DNA from: Lichtheimia corymbifera B2541
Lineage: Eukaryota > Mucoromycota > Mucoromycetes > Mucorales > Lichtheimiaceae
Assembly (NCBI GenBank): GCA_000697475.1
Contig: JNEU01000912.1
Location: forward strand, 124,001 to 188,000
DNA length: 64,000 nucleotides
Direction of reading: 5' to 3'
The position numbers and the translations under genes were made by a program. The notes below the pieces were generated by a model that was not told the DNA's origin, searched no databases, and worked only from the letters and a program-made list of their open reading frames with translations. Within the stretch, counting starts at the first letter, position 1. Each line of letters begins with the position of its first letter. Shown piece by piece: positions 1 to 13,395 of this stretch.

Positions 1-3000
1 GTACCGGTGTACTTGCCCACATCGTACAAAGCATCCACTCTTTCTCCCACTTTAAGCGTATTAAAGACCTGCATGGATGCCAAAAACTGCTCCCAAAGTA
101 CAAGAAACTCGGGTGTGCCATCCTCATCGCTATAATCGATCATCACCTCGCCGCGCTTGTCTAACCATGTCGGTTCATGACCATGAATAAGGACATCCCG
201 CGCATTCACAAGTTCCTTGAGTTCGAGCTTTAGCTGACAAAAGGTAGGTGGGCCCACTCGCCAAGTGATTTTCTTGACAGTACCAAAGACGACAGGATCG
301 TGGGATTGAATAGGACCATGGTTTTCATCAAACATGTCCTTGAGTTTTGACGAGTGCCAATAATCTCGATGGCCTTGAACAATCACTGCCACATTGTCAC
401 CCACTTGAGGATGATATTTGAGCACATTGCGGCTTGTGGTCAAAAGCCATTCTCGTGGTTCATACGCAGGAATTTCATCCACCCTCAAGGCTCGTGGCTT
501 TTTACGACCTCCTCCTCCTCCTCCAGCTGCTTGACGCGTGGTGGTCTGTGCTCTTTCAGGCTTGTGTTTTCCAACAGGTTGACGTTTAGCAGCTCGACTG
601 GATGATTCAGCAAAGTTGTCATCGCTTCCACTTTCATCGGTTGATATGATTTCTTTCTTTTGGATGTTCTAGGTGCTCTGATATCTTCATCATCACTTTC
701 GGATCCTTCCACATTGACGGCTTGGTCTTCTTCTTCCTCCTGCTCCTCCTCTTCTACCTCGGATTCCTCCTCTTCAGATTCTTCGTCAGCGCTTTCACGA
801 TAATCATGACGAGGTAAATCTCGATGGCGTCGAGGTTGTATAGGTTGTTCATCATTATCCGAGGGTGCTTCATCGCTTTGTAAAGATGAATCTTCATGAA
901 TACGCCGTCTGCTACTGCGTGTAATACGCATTTCATTGCCACCACCAGATGTTGCTGTGCGACTTCTTGTCGTACGACCGTAATGACGTGCTCTTCGTGT
1001 GTTGACAGGTGATGTCGATCGCACAGGTCCACTCACAAAAGAGGTTGTGGTTGATGGGCGTCTTGTACGTCGTCCATAACGTGTGCGTCTTACTGAACTC
1101 TCCTCTTCTTCGGCTTCATTCTCGTTTTCATCCTCAGCTGCATAATTGTTTTCTGACATGGCACCATCACTTTCTTCAGATGTGTCTCCGCCTGCATGCA
1201 AATTCTCATCATAATCCTCGTCATCAGGGTCGTCAGGAAGTAGCATGGGTAACACTGGAGGAGGTGGAGCAACTTCAGGTATAATCGGCTCAGGCTCTTC
1301 TTCCTCAATGGTTCTCACGAATTCTTTGCGTATTCTGGCAACATGGGTTCTGTCAAGAATAGCTGGCACAATTGGCTTGCTCTTTTTGATCCTAAAAAAA
1401 AAGAGAGAGAAGATTAGTCTCTCATTGAAATGACCTCTTTTTTTCCGTCAAACAACTTACTCTCGTTCTTCAATTCTGTAAGAGCTCAATAATCGTTCAT
1501 ATTTGGTTTCCATTTCTGCATTGGTGATTTCAATGTCACGGCCTATATAAAAATTATGAGCAAGATGATTCCTTCCTCTTGTTTTAGCGATCTTTACCAT
1601 AGCCTTCTAACTTTTGTCGAGAATAAGCAACGCCAGTCATGCTGACAATCGGGGTATAAGGAAAGGCATGTGGAGGTGTCTATTTTGTGTGTAAGCATGT
1701 AACATTGTATGTAGAGCATGTCATCGACCTACCAATGATTGTTCGTCAAGCACAATGCCATCTTGGATGACAAGTGGAAGATAATCGCTGTAAAAGAATT
1801 GGCCCCGTGTCCAAGTATTGACTTGATCATAATCAGAACAATTCGAGTCGACGCTGAATAGAGTGCAACTGCCATCTTCATCTGTCACAGCATACTGATG
1901 ACCATCGTGTGAAAACTTGCAATCGAGAAAGATGCGTTGGAAATATTCGCCTACAAAAAAGATCTTTGTGTTATTGTCGTTCGAGAGAGGGGGGAGGGTG
2001 AAGATGCCAAAACTTACATTTGATCATTAACCGCTTGTCCAAATCCCAAAGTATAATGCGACCATCATAACCGGCTGATATAACAAGTCCTGGAATCGTT
2101 GGATGGCTATCAACAGCATACACCTCATTTGTGTGTCCTCGTAGAATACAATAAAGTTTGCCGGTATAGGCTTGATACACTCGAATGTCGCCATGGGTGG
2201 TAGCCACGATACATTGCATATCATCCGCAGTCCACGTAATCATAGATACTTTGGGCGGTTCTTGGAACTCAAGGCCGTCCATGGTAGGAACTGCTGCTGC
2301 TGCTGCGGCTTGGTTTTCATTGTTGGTGTTATCTGGAGTATCTGATAGATTTGATTCTTTTGGAGGTCGTTCATTGTCGAGTGGAGGCAAGGTTTGGCCT
2401 TCTTCGTCATTCTTTGTTTCCTCTGCTGTGTTGCCATTGTGCGATAAAGGAGGTATCCGGTCAGTGACAATGATTGGATTATGGTGCTCCTTTTTGATAT
2501 CAACTACAATGAAAATTGAGTATCCTGATTTCGTGCTAAAAGCGAGATCTCCAACTTACGGACAAAGGATTCCCATTTTTCTTCTACTGCATTGTACTTC
2601 CATATCCGTGCTGTGCCATCTTGAGACCTATAGTGTGGTGGTGTTAAGATATCTCCTCCTCAGGTCCTTCTTTGTGATAATCCTTACCCGCTCAATATCC
2701 GATCACCTTGATGATTGTATGCCAAATCAGTCACACTACCACGATGACCTTCCAAATGTGCTATAGGCACTACAGCTTGTTCCTCCACGATAGCATTCTT
2801 GACTGGGAATAATGCACTGGCAATTCGTCTTCGACCACGTCCACCACGTTGTGGATCATTTGGATCTTGGCTTGTGGACATACTGGTTTGACTGCTTGTG
2901 GTAGTAGTGGCGGCAGCAGCAGCAGGTAATTGAGACTGACCAGCTGTATAGATATGTGAATAATGAATATAAGCCATGACCACGTATAATTTTTGTTCCT

Positions 3001-4428
3001 TACCAGCATCCGATTTTACAGTTGTAAAGATATACACAAATCCATCATCACCACCGACAGCAAATCGTGTGCCGGTATAATTGAAAGATGAGCAACGTGC
3101 TCGATCCGTGCCTTTGAATTTGCAGTAAAAAGCAATAGGTGATTCGACATCCAAGAATTGCAGTGTGTCCTTGTCCCATTTCCATAACCGTACTGAGCCA
3201 TCCTCGCTAGTTGCCATTAAATAACGCGTGTCGGGTGAAGGAGAAGGAGAGAATTTCACTGTGGTGAATGGTTTGCGCTGTATGGAAAAGAATAAGTACG
3301 CTTTAATACAAGGATTGAATTGCCCTTTTTGTTACATACTGTTGCACCGGATTTCAGAGTCGCAATAGGAGCAAAGTCTGACATGGCCCATACGCGCACG
3401 TATCCATCGGAAGAAGCGGTAGCGATCAGTGTATTCTCCTCATTGATGGCAATGTCGGTGATAACATTCTTATGTCCTCTGATCGTATGGATGAGATGTC
3501 CATTTCTTGCGTCCCACACCTTGACAAGAGTATCATCACTCCCCTAAAAAGACACATATCAGCAACTCGGATTTGTCTTTGGGTGATTGTAGCAGTGTAC
3601 ATACCGTTATAATCCGCTTGTCAGTTTGATCGAATGCAAGGCAAAAGGCATGTTGTCGATGACCCGAGAGAGTAACACGCTAGAAATAAAGTGATGAGTA
3701 ACGGCCAGTGTATATAAGTGCAAAGTGGTGGTACCTCTTGATAAGCTGTTGCTAAGAATGTTTGCATAATATCCGAATGCCATTCCAAGGAATTGGTTTC
3801 ACGGGCCTTTAAGGTTTCATCTATAATGAAATGTGTCAAAATAAGAAAGTTTAAAAATCCGTTGTACGTGATTGATTCTTACATGCCACAAGATCACGAC
3901 GATCATCCATGGATAAAGAACGATAATCCACCAAGGTTGTAGATCGATTTTCTTCCACGTCTGCTTGAGCGAGCGTCAACAAGCACTCGTCGCCATGGCG
4001 CAGTTTTCTGATCCGTGCATTCGTTTCTGGGTCACCGGTTTGTTTGAAATGATCGACAAGACCACGAATGATGTCAAGCAAATATCCACCACCAACGCGC
4101 GGGTACTCCTCTTGCTACAAATACCAAATCAATCGTCGATGCCAATAACTATATATGTAATACATACTAAGCGTTCGAATGATTTTGATGTTTGTGCACC
4201 ACTATATGCCGATTCACCAGGAAGAAGAGACTGGAGCTGTAGCTCTTGTTTAAGTGCACGAGCAGCTTCCTGGCAAGGGCCCGAGGAAAGGAACTGAAAG
4301 ATCAAGTAGTATAGCTATGATACCATGATAATGAATAAACGGTTGTATACATAATGGCAGCAGCATGGGCTTACCTCTAATGAGTAGATTGATGACGCGA
4401 AAGGAGTAGAATCGGAGAACGGAGAGAG

Positions 4429-4467
<39 letters not shown>

Positions 4468-4531
4468 GACCAGGTTAATGGGAAGCACAGAAAAGTGGTG
4501 AATGGAAGCTGTTGACATTACCCTGTTCCAT
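1..4531 (-). CDS. BRWD/PHIP-like WD40 protein, 3' end truncated by window
   Basis: At least 15 exons were traced on the minus strand from an ATG at 4531. The protein opens with a short LisH-like remnant (FLSSGPCQEAARAL), then a region typical of PHIP/BRWD, then WD40 repeats (GHRQHAFCLAFDQTDKRI, GSDDTLVKVWD, GHKNVITDIAINEENT, GHRGSVTDLAYNHQGDRI, GHTNEVYAVDSHP). Next come the family-typical stretch around CKFSHDGHQYAVTDEDG and LDEQSL (1733-1950), a long acidic/Arg-Ser linker, and a cryptic-Tudor-like segment beginning EWLLTTSRNVLKYHPQVGD that runs off the window start; bromodomains would follow outside. Known BRWD/PHIP proteins are chromatin readers and CUL4-DDB1 substrate receptors, so a nuclear role is inferred. 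Oddities: the first exons imply a 2-nt micro-exon or a lost segment at 4375-4376, and the frame breaks in the acidic region near 658-672, either through an 89-nt intron (669-757) or a missing A in an A4 run. The gene is divergent from the polyprenol reductase gene. Confidence 0.88.
4421..4468. repeat. (GA)n/(GAAA)n microsatellite in first BRWD intron
   Basis: GA dinucleotides run into about nine GAAA tetranucleotides. On the coding (minus) strand this is a long polypyrimidine stretch (CTTT)n upstream of the acceptor at 4377. Its length may vary between strains. Confidence 0.9.
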
Positions 4532-5481
4532 AGAGCGAATTGGATAATGAGTGTGATCGTTGTTATGAGAAAAAGAGTGCGTTTGGTGGTTGTGAGTTAT
4601 GTACTGCTGTTTTTGTTAGGAGAAGAGAGGAAAAGAGCTGCTCACGTACATGGCCCACTCTGAGTTTTTTAGTACTTTTGCCCCCCACACAAAATTAACC
4701 ATGTGACCCTGCGAGTGTCACAAACGTGCAGATTGAACCTTTATTTCCCTATAGATCCTTGTTTTCTTGATACCTTCATTTCATGATAAGGGTGAATAGT
4801 GTTATGGAATGAAAATAAGGGTTGTTTGTTATGAGTAGTTGGGTTGAAATCAACGAGATCATGTTGCACAGCCCGCCATGCCACCTGCATTGAAAGAAAT
4901 GATCGGTTTGTGGTCTGTGCTCTGACTACATATTTTGACAATAGCCTATTTTTCGGGCGGGGTACCTGGGGGGTCTCAGGTACGCAAGGTTTGGATATCG
5001 CTTCACTCTTTGGTTTATTTGTTCCTATATCCAATGGACAAACTACAATACAATTACGAAGAATGGATGGAGAAAAGGGCAAGTGAGAGCTATTGCATTC
5101 ATGCACATGGTTCTTTGCACGGTATTGATTTTGGGGGTCAAACGTTACGAGAAGCACTCTGTTACAGTACTTTTAATGACAAAAACACCCCTTCTGTTGC
5201 ATGAGTAAACAAAACCTATTATCTTCATCATAAACATCATCGTATAAAGCTGATTTTATTTTCATATGAGCTATCTTAGTAAGGGGAGCAAATTTTATAA
5301 AGGGGGAAGAAAAAGATACAACAGGTGGGCCATGTGCGACATAACACCCATATCCCAACCATGATACCCATATTCCACGCAATACCAATAGCTCTTACAT
5401 GATAAGGATTGTATGAGGATTTCCAAGTGGGAAAGTGGCCATTAAAGGACAAGGGAGGAAAAGGATTCTCCTTTCTAGAAT
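4532..5481. other. Intergenic, divergent promoter region (BRWD minus / SRD5A3-like plus)
   Basis: I see no convincing gene here. Short open frames at 4741-5157 (minus) and 4844-5204 (plus) lack recognisable domains. Both neighbouring genes start outwards from this 0.95-kb space, so it holds both promoters. No specific site could be assigned. Confidence 0.5.
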
Positions 5482-6425
5482 ATGTACTTGATTTCCTTTG
5501 TGTGCTTTTGCCTGTGTACACTGACCTTCTCTGCCATACGTTCATCTGTTCTTTCCTATGGAAAACTGCAATCAATAGCTACCCGTCCTACCAGCAGCAT
5601 TGCTTTACAACTCGCTCAATGGACAGTGCCTAAATCTTGGTTTGCTCACTTTTACGTCGTCGGCCTGATATCCGCCTTGTATTGTTTTGCCGAGATTGTG
5701 TTCTTACTCCTCCAGTATTATATTGTCTACGCATGTGGGATATTCCTCAAGCAAGCAGCCATATTTCTGTTTTGGAGAGCATCGTTGCCTTAGCCCTGTT
5801 GACGCTTCACTTGGCACGACGCGTATACGAATCATTCTGTATTGAGCGTCCGTCACTGGAAGCACGTATGCATGTATCACATTACTTGGCAGGTGTTGGA
5901 TTCTATGGTGCCACGGTGCTGGCGACATGGTTGGAAGGAGCAGCCAACTTTGGAGTATGGTCTGGGAAACTATCACCACCAGCATTAGGTAACATTGGGC
6001 GTACGTGCGGTGTGTGGTATTATACTCATATCCCGTCTTTGTCAGATTGGAGTGGTCTAGTTTGTACGCGCGTAGTCATGGCAACCTTTTTATTTTTCTA
6101 TGCATCCATGCACCAACATCAATGCCATTGCATTCTGGCTTCGTTACGAACCAAAAAGGAGGCAAATCACTATCAGATCCCACGAGGAGACTGGTTTGAA
6201 TGGATTGTGGTACCACATTACTTTGCAGATATCTTGGTGTACTTTTCGCTTTGCATACTTCATGGCTTTCGCAATTGGATCCTGATATGCGGGCTCATTT
6301 GGACGGTGATCAACCTATCCATCACGGCATCTGGCACAGAGGAATGGTACAAGGCCAAATTCGGATTACGTTATCAAGCTACCTTCCCCAAGGGTCGTTG
6401 GATCATCCTTCCAGGCATCTACTGA
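5482..6425 (+). CDS. Polyprenol reductase (SRD5A3/DFG10 family)
   Basis: Predicted ER membrane enzyme reducing polyprenol (or polyprenal) towards dolichol, the lipid carrier for N-glycosylation. The ATG at 5482 is preceded by an in-frame TAG at 5476, which fixes the start. Family signatures: VPKSWFAHFYVVG near residue 50 (human VPKRYFSHFYI), LHLARRVYESF, the MHQHQCHCILASLR segment, IPRGDWFEWIVVPHYFAD, and the C-terminal YKAKFGLRY plus PKGRWIILP. Several hydrophobic membrane segments are visible. The frame changes once between 5698 and 5780. A 41- or 44-nt intron (5715 to 5755 or 5758, donor GTATTA) restores it; the same GTATTA donor is used in the GH16 gene of this window. With that intron the protein is about 300 aa, the usual family length. 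A one-base error is the alternative. Confidence 0.85.
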
Positions 6426-7842
<1,417 letters not shown>

Positions 7843-9702
7843 ATGAAAAGTTTTCTTATTCTGTATACTGAATCAAGTTTTGTAAGATAGTCTCATGGAG
7901 CTGTTTTGTTGAAATAACATAGATGATCTGGTTTCACAATTGTATATCTCTTCATGTATCAAATGCTGTCATCTTAAAAGCACTCAACACAATCTAGCGA
8001 ATGCCAGGCAATAATAGTAGGGTGATGGTGCCATAGCAACCAGTAATGTGATGTTGGTTACCCACGCGTCATGCAACAATGTCAGAATCACGCGTACCAT
8101 TTCCATCCTTGGTCACAAACATTATCTTGGCGACACATAAAGAACCTTCAGGCAGGGGGAGCTGTATATATCATATTCGTTATCGCCATTTCGAAAAGAT
8201 AAATGCAGCAGGATGTAATTGCTATCTTGCGAATGTGATAGTAAATGAAGTGAATGTGCGATTGAACGGCTTTATCCATTGCCAAACGCTTTTGGATTTG
8301 TCCACTGGCTTTCAAGGTACCAGCAGTACCAAGCATACACTACTCACTAGGATAGGTCCATCATTGTATTGGTCAAATGGCATAGCAGCCACAGTTCTTA
8401 GATTAGCCTTGCTGATCCCAACACTATTATTATCTTCTCACAGGCCACGATGCCAGCATGAAAACGATGAATGTTTGGATTTGCTACGCCCAATGCTTGC
8501 ATAAAATTGCTGGCTTCAAATTATATCACATGCATCACATGCAACAAGCGCAGCAGCACAAATGTAGCTTAGGGAAGGAGTGGCGTCAGCTGATATCAGT
8601 CATGACTTTTTTCAAAAGGAAGGTTTATTGGAAATGTTTCTAGCTGAGAATAGAGCTACTGAAGCATTGTTTCGACGAGGGAGAAGCATACACAAGCAGA
8701 AATCAAAAAGGGGGCGATCGTATGTGGATGCAAACAGCTACCAATCGCAACTGCAAGCAACAACTCTGAATGAGCTGTGGATCGTGGTGACAATGACGGG
8801 CGTAGATGGCTCCATTACCAATAAGCGTTAGATAGCCGAGTGGCTCTACTAGAGAAAGATCACATGTTTTTTGGGGTCTCTGGCTGAATAAATCGAATGG
8901 AGAAGATTGTTTACATAACCTCTGTTTTCGTCGCCTTTTCTTTATTCACGGGACTATGCAGGCATGACGTATATGAGTTCTAAAACGGGGATTCAGTAGC
9001 TTGTTCATTTGACCGAGTGATGTTTACGGGGGAGAGCCACTAACTACTACGCACCGGGGTTCTGGAGGTTCAACATGTGCATCTATTGATAGTTAGTGTG
9101 CATATAGCATCATCCCTGTTTCACCAAGAAGATAAAAAAGCGTTCGGCTAAAAGGCGATATCAACTACCGTGCCAGTGAGATAACGAGCATCAGATGCAC
9201 AAAATTCCTAATTGCTTACACAAAAAAGAAAACGGGTAAATCTTGTGGGGGAGCAGGGTAGATCGCTCAGGAACAAAAACTGGTCATTGCTATGGTACAA
9301 CGTAAACAAGCATTAGCGTGTCAAAATACAATAGTGCCGTTTAGTACTACTCAGTAGCATGGTTGCTGAATTAATTGACTGTACAGGTGTTGCCAAGCTC
9401 TCCTTACATAACATCGTGTTATTAACGACCAAAAAAGATAATAAGAAATATTGGATATCACAAAGACATATGGAAATTCAAACGACATTGGGCTATTGGA
9501 CGACGTCTTGGTGTCCAGCATTGTGTTCAAACACCTTCTTTTTTTAGGCGACCCACGCAAGGAAAAGTCAATTTTGTGCTTTTGGTACGTCTTCCGGCTA
9601 AGGCAACATAAAAATAGACAGCCAAGAAAACATTCTCTTTCCCTCTCTTCCTCTCGAGCTCTTTCTTCTTCCCACTTTCTTTGTATCATACACATATATA
9701 CC
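7843..9702. other. Long intergenic region, no supported gene
   Basis: About 1.9 kb. Open frames such as 8079-8504 and 8580-8831 have no domain, no plausible splice structure and no codon pattern like the neighbours. The last 100 bases before 9703 are CT-rich and probably the promoter or leader of the phosphodiesterase gene. Confidence 0.5.
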
Positions 9703-10737
9703 ATGTTCATCCGTACAAGCTTCTTGAGCGCATTGCTGCTAGGCTCGATATCTTTGGTGTCTGGACAACAGCAATGCAATGGCTACAGCGAATTTTGTTC
9801 CAAGCCGTACAATGAATTGACATACGTCTTGACGCATAACTCATATGCTTATGCTGCCAATCCCGCCTCCACTCAAATGTGTGGCATCACCTCACAGTTG
9901 GCAGATGGCGTACGAGCCCTAAAGCTATCTGCTGTCAAGGCCGAAAACTCATCTTCATCCATGAACCTGTGTCACACCTCTTGTTCCATTCTTGATGCAG
10001 GACCTGCAACAGATACGCTATCAAAGATTGCATCATGGCTCAAAGACAACCCAGATGAAGTGCTCAGCATCTTTTGGAATATTCCCAACCATGACTTTGA
10101 AGCATCCGATTTCCAATCGCCCTATCAATCCAGCGGTTTGCTCGACTATGCACATGTTCAAAATGCCAACAACTATACATGGCCCACACTTGGTGAAATG
10201 ATTTCTTCAGGAAAGCGACTTGTCAATTATGTTGAATCGGGTGCTGATCAAGCGAGCGTGCCATGGTAAGTGAAAATGGGATGGGGGTATATACCTTTGA
10301 TCATCATAGATTAAACTTTGTACTTTAGGCTTCATCCTGAATTTAGCTACAATTTCCAAACACCCTACGAGAATTCAAATGCATCCGATTTTAGCTGTAC
10401 CATTGATCGGCCTTCTGACCCCAGCAATCCATCTGAAATGATGTATGGCATGAACCACTATTTGTATGGCAATTTGCCTATGGGTTCGAACACTATTCAG
10501 GTTCCTCAATCAGGTTCGGCCAACAAGACCAATTCGGAGGGATCATTGCTTGCCCAGGCCAAAGAATGTACTCAGACATTTGGCAGAGCGCCTAATTTCT
10601 TGATTGTCGACTTTTACAATCGAGGCCAGACCCTTCAAATCGCTGCTCAGCTTAACAATGTCACCTTCCAGAACACTACCGCCTTACAATGCGATGCACA
10701 AAACACTTCCAGCGATGATTTCATGACCTTTTTGTAA
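9703..10737 (+). CDS. Secreted PLC-like phosphodiesterase (PI-PLC X-domain fold)
   Basis: Two exons (9703-10265 and 10329-10737) encode about 323 aa. Residues 1-22 (MFIRTSFLSALLLGSISLVS) form a signal peptide ending before GQQQC. The mature protein has the fungal PLC-like phosphodiesterase pattern: CNGYSEFCSKPYNELTYVLTHNSYA with the catalytic-type His in THNSYA, a GVRALKLSAVK strand, LCHTSC carrying a second His, the WPTLGEMISSGKR motif, VPWLHPEFSYNFQTPY across the intron, and the late NFLIVDFYNRG strand. Several N-x-S/T sites suggest glycosylation. Members lack the calcium-binding set of eukaryotic PLCs and their substrates are mostly unknown; hydrolysis of a phosphoinositide-like or GPI-like lipid outside the cell is inferred only. 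No frame problems here. Confidence 0.88.
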
Positions 10738-11990
10738 ATGTAAATATACACTACACTCCTCCCCCTCAATACAACCTCGCATAAACAACATCATCCACTA
10801 TACTACTACCACCATTTCATTGTCTGCAACTCAATCTCCAAGAATAAAAAGTGCCTCTTGTAACAATATATATACTACACGTGTAGCCAAATGTGCTTTG
10901 TGTGACATTGTCAGTGATGAGAAAGGAGCATGACCCGCCAAAATACATGTGATATGCTCATCTTGATATGTCATGTCGCACCATGTTGCCATCCAGTCAT
11001 ACCCCTTACCCAATGAAAATTTGTAAAGGACATGTAGCATTCTGGTTCATGCAACCTGCGTCTCTCCTAATAATAGTTGAAGCCAAAAACAACAATCAAA
11101 ATGCAGTGGTAACAAAGACATTCATTCTTTAATAGCATCAAGAGCTGATTGCGTCCGCCAATTCTTTCTTTGATTGCATCAGGATTCTCATCTTTATTGA
11201 TTGTTGCATATCTCTTTTCCCCCTATTGTGCCTTACTCTCGTGATCATTTTATTTGACATTGTCAAGACGTCGTCTTTTGGTACGCATCAAAGACAGCTG
11301 ATCCACAAATTCGTTCATTGTCTCGGTGCACTTGATTTAATATCTTTCTGCTAGCGAGTCGTTTCTGCACAAAGTGCTGGCATGTGCACTACCAGCCATC
11401 GCATCTCTATCTCCTTTCGCTATATATTTGCATAAAAAAAGTAAATACAGCGTCAGAATACGCAACCACATTATCATCAGTGTCCATGTTCCTCTACTAC
11501 CCTGTCAACATTGATTCGCTCTGATGATCGTGAGGTATCGAGTTAAGAGGCTCCTAATTCATTCCGACCATCATGTTCGTAGTGTTGGTATCATTAATCG
11601 TCCAATCCAGCATACCTGGATTAGGGGATAATGTCACCGAAGGTCTTAAGACTAGCCGGGATTTTTATTTTCGATCAAAAAGCTTTCATGTTGTTACGAG
11701 GTTTCGGTGGTCACCATGGCATGCAGTTTCCTAGCAACATGCACTTTTTCAGTTTATGATTAACTTTTTAACTATATTTTTGAGACATATCCAGGATACG
11801 ATAAGTTAGAATAGGGAAAATATGACGTGAGATGATATGTATGCATGTTATGTAGTGCACTGGGTGTGAGTTGTTGGGCGGGATCCCAAAATGAAATAGC
11901 AGATTAGACTATAGAGCTTCATCTCCCCATCCACTTTCCTCCCTCTTTTGCGAAACATCCATCCATCCATCCTCACCTTTCGAGGCCGCA
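10738..11990. other. Intergenic region, no supported gene
   Basis: About 1.25 kb of AT-rich sequence. No exon series could be built on either strand. A CATC tandem (about 11948-11970) lies just upstream of the STM1-like gene and probably belongs to its pyrimidine-rich leader. Confidence 0.5.
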
Positions 11991-13108
11991 TCTATCGCAA
12001 ACTAAATCGATTCCAAGGTCGTTGTAGTCGGATGGCGACATCCCTAAGCCTGTTGCTCTGAAGAGCCCAAGGCCGAGAAGCGCAACACCAAGGCCAATGG
12101 CGCTGGTAATTATCTTTTTTCTTCCACTCGACAAAGCCCCTTTCGTTTCGGTTCTACTTGCAGCACATTGTCGAGAATTCACTTGGAAACCACCATTGTT
12201 TGCTCAGGGACCAAAATTGAAAGGGCTGCTTCATTCGACACATTCACCGCACGACACACACCCATGCTCATTCGCTCCTTGTTATAGGTCCCCGTGAGAA
12301 GCGTCGTGGTGGTCGCCAAAACGGTCGTCCCCAACGTGGTCGTCAATTTGACCGCCACAGCGGTACTGGTATTGCGTGAGTATTTGTTTTTTTATTATTC
12401 ATGGCACCCAACCAGCCAGCCAGCAGCCATCATTGACAAATATACAATAGTGATTCCGAAAAGAAGGAAAAGCAAGGTTGGGGCCATCCCGAGACTGCTG
12501 AGGCTGAAGCGTAAGTGAAAGGGCAGGAATGGTTATTATGATCAAAACAACAATGGCTTATTGTGTGTATATATAGTGCCAAGGACAGCTTGTCCCCCAA
12601 GGACCCTGCTGCTGAAGAAGCCGCTGCTGCTGAGGCTGCTGAAGCTGAGGAAAAGGTCAAGACTCTTGAGGAATACCTTGCCGAAAAGGCCAACAAGTCT
12701 TTGAAGGTTTCTCTTCCTGAAGCCCGTAAGGCTAACGAGGGTTCTGATGACAAGAAGTGGGAAAACGCTGTCGCCTTTGTCAAGGAGGATGAGCCTGAGT
12801 ACTTTGCTACTAACAAGGTAAAGAAAGGATTGATTGGGGGAAAAAGAAAAGTCGAGTGTGACTAAGCGAAACAATAATAACAGGATGCCTCCAAGCCCAA
12901 GAAGTCTGCCGAGAAGCCTCGCAAGGAGAAGGTTGTTGTTGAAATTGAGCAACGCTTCGTTGAAAAGCCCCGTGGTGGTTTCCGTGGTGAACGCCGTGGT
13001 GGTGAACGTCGTGGCCGTGGTAACGGTCGTCGTGGTGCCAAGAACAATGGCCCTGCTGTCAACATCCAAGATGCTGCTGCTTTCCCATCCCTTGGTGCTT
13101 CCGCTTAA
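11990..13108 (+). CDS. STM1/SERBP1-like ribosome-associated protein, 5' end unresolved
   Basis: Exons recognised on the plus strand: about 12028-12103, then exons starting after the acceptors before GTCCCCGTGAG (about 12290), TGATTCC (about 12450), TGCCAAGG (about 12577) and GATGCC (about 12883), ending at the TAA at 13106. The protein has EEPKAEKRNTKANGAG, an RGG-rich basic stretch, a GWGHPETAEAE motif, the conserved central region KTLEEYLAEKANKSL with KWENAVAFVKEDE, then RGG/GRR repeats and a C-terminal AAFPSLGASA. This is the Stm1/HABP4-SERBP1 layout: proteins that occupy the mRNA channel of idle 80S ribosomes. The frame reaches a TAG at 12025 before any ATG, so the start codon is not in this frame: an upstream exon, a lost segment or base errors are needed. 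Confidence 0.8.
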
Positions 13109-13395
13109 ACAACCCAATAACCTTCATGTTTTGAGAAATCAATCGGCCATGGCTGGACATGTATCGCATTCAAAAAGAATAAACCACTTTCATTCTTCAC
13201 GATTCAAATAGACAATACAAATATACTATCTCTGTCTCATTTGTTGTTGTGTTGCCGTCTATGTCGGAATGACCTTGTCGCACAACTACACCTCTCTCAC
13301 ACACACAACGCCACATTACAAGATACCTAATAGTAATAATAAACATTGGGATTTTACTCTTCTATATACAAGGTGTGCTTTTTTAGATAAACAGG

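Noticed and set aside
4741..5204. Overlapping open frames on both strands between BRWD and polyprenol reductase
   Set aside because: Featureless and overlapping each other; the space is needed for two divergent promoters.
5482..5793. Separate short membrane protein in the first frame of the polyprenol reductase region
   Set aside because: Its N-terminal part aligns with the family start and the next frame continues the same protein, so it is one gene with an intron or slip.
8079..8831. Open frames 8079-8504 and 8580-8831 as a gene
   Set aside because: No domain, no splice partner, and composition unlike neighbouring exons; treated as chance frames in a long intergenic region.
12834..13211. 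Long frames on either strand across the RGG region of the STM1-like gene
   Set aside because: Shadow frames created by repetitive Arg/Gly codons; the spliced plus-strand frame matches the family.
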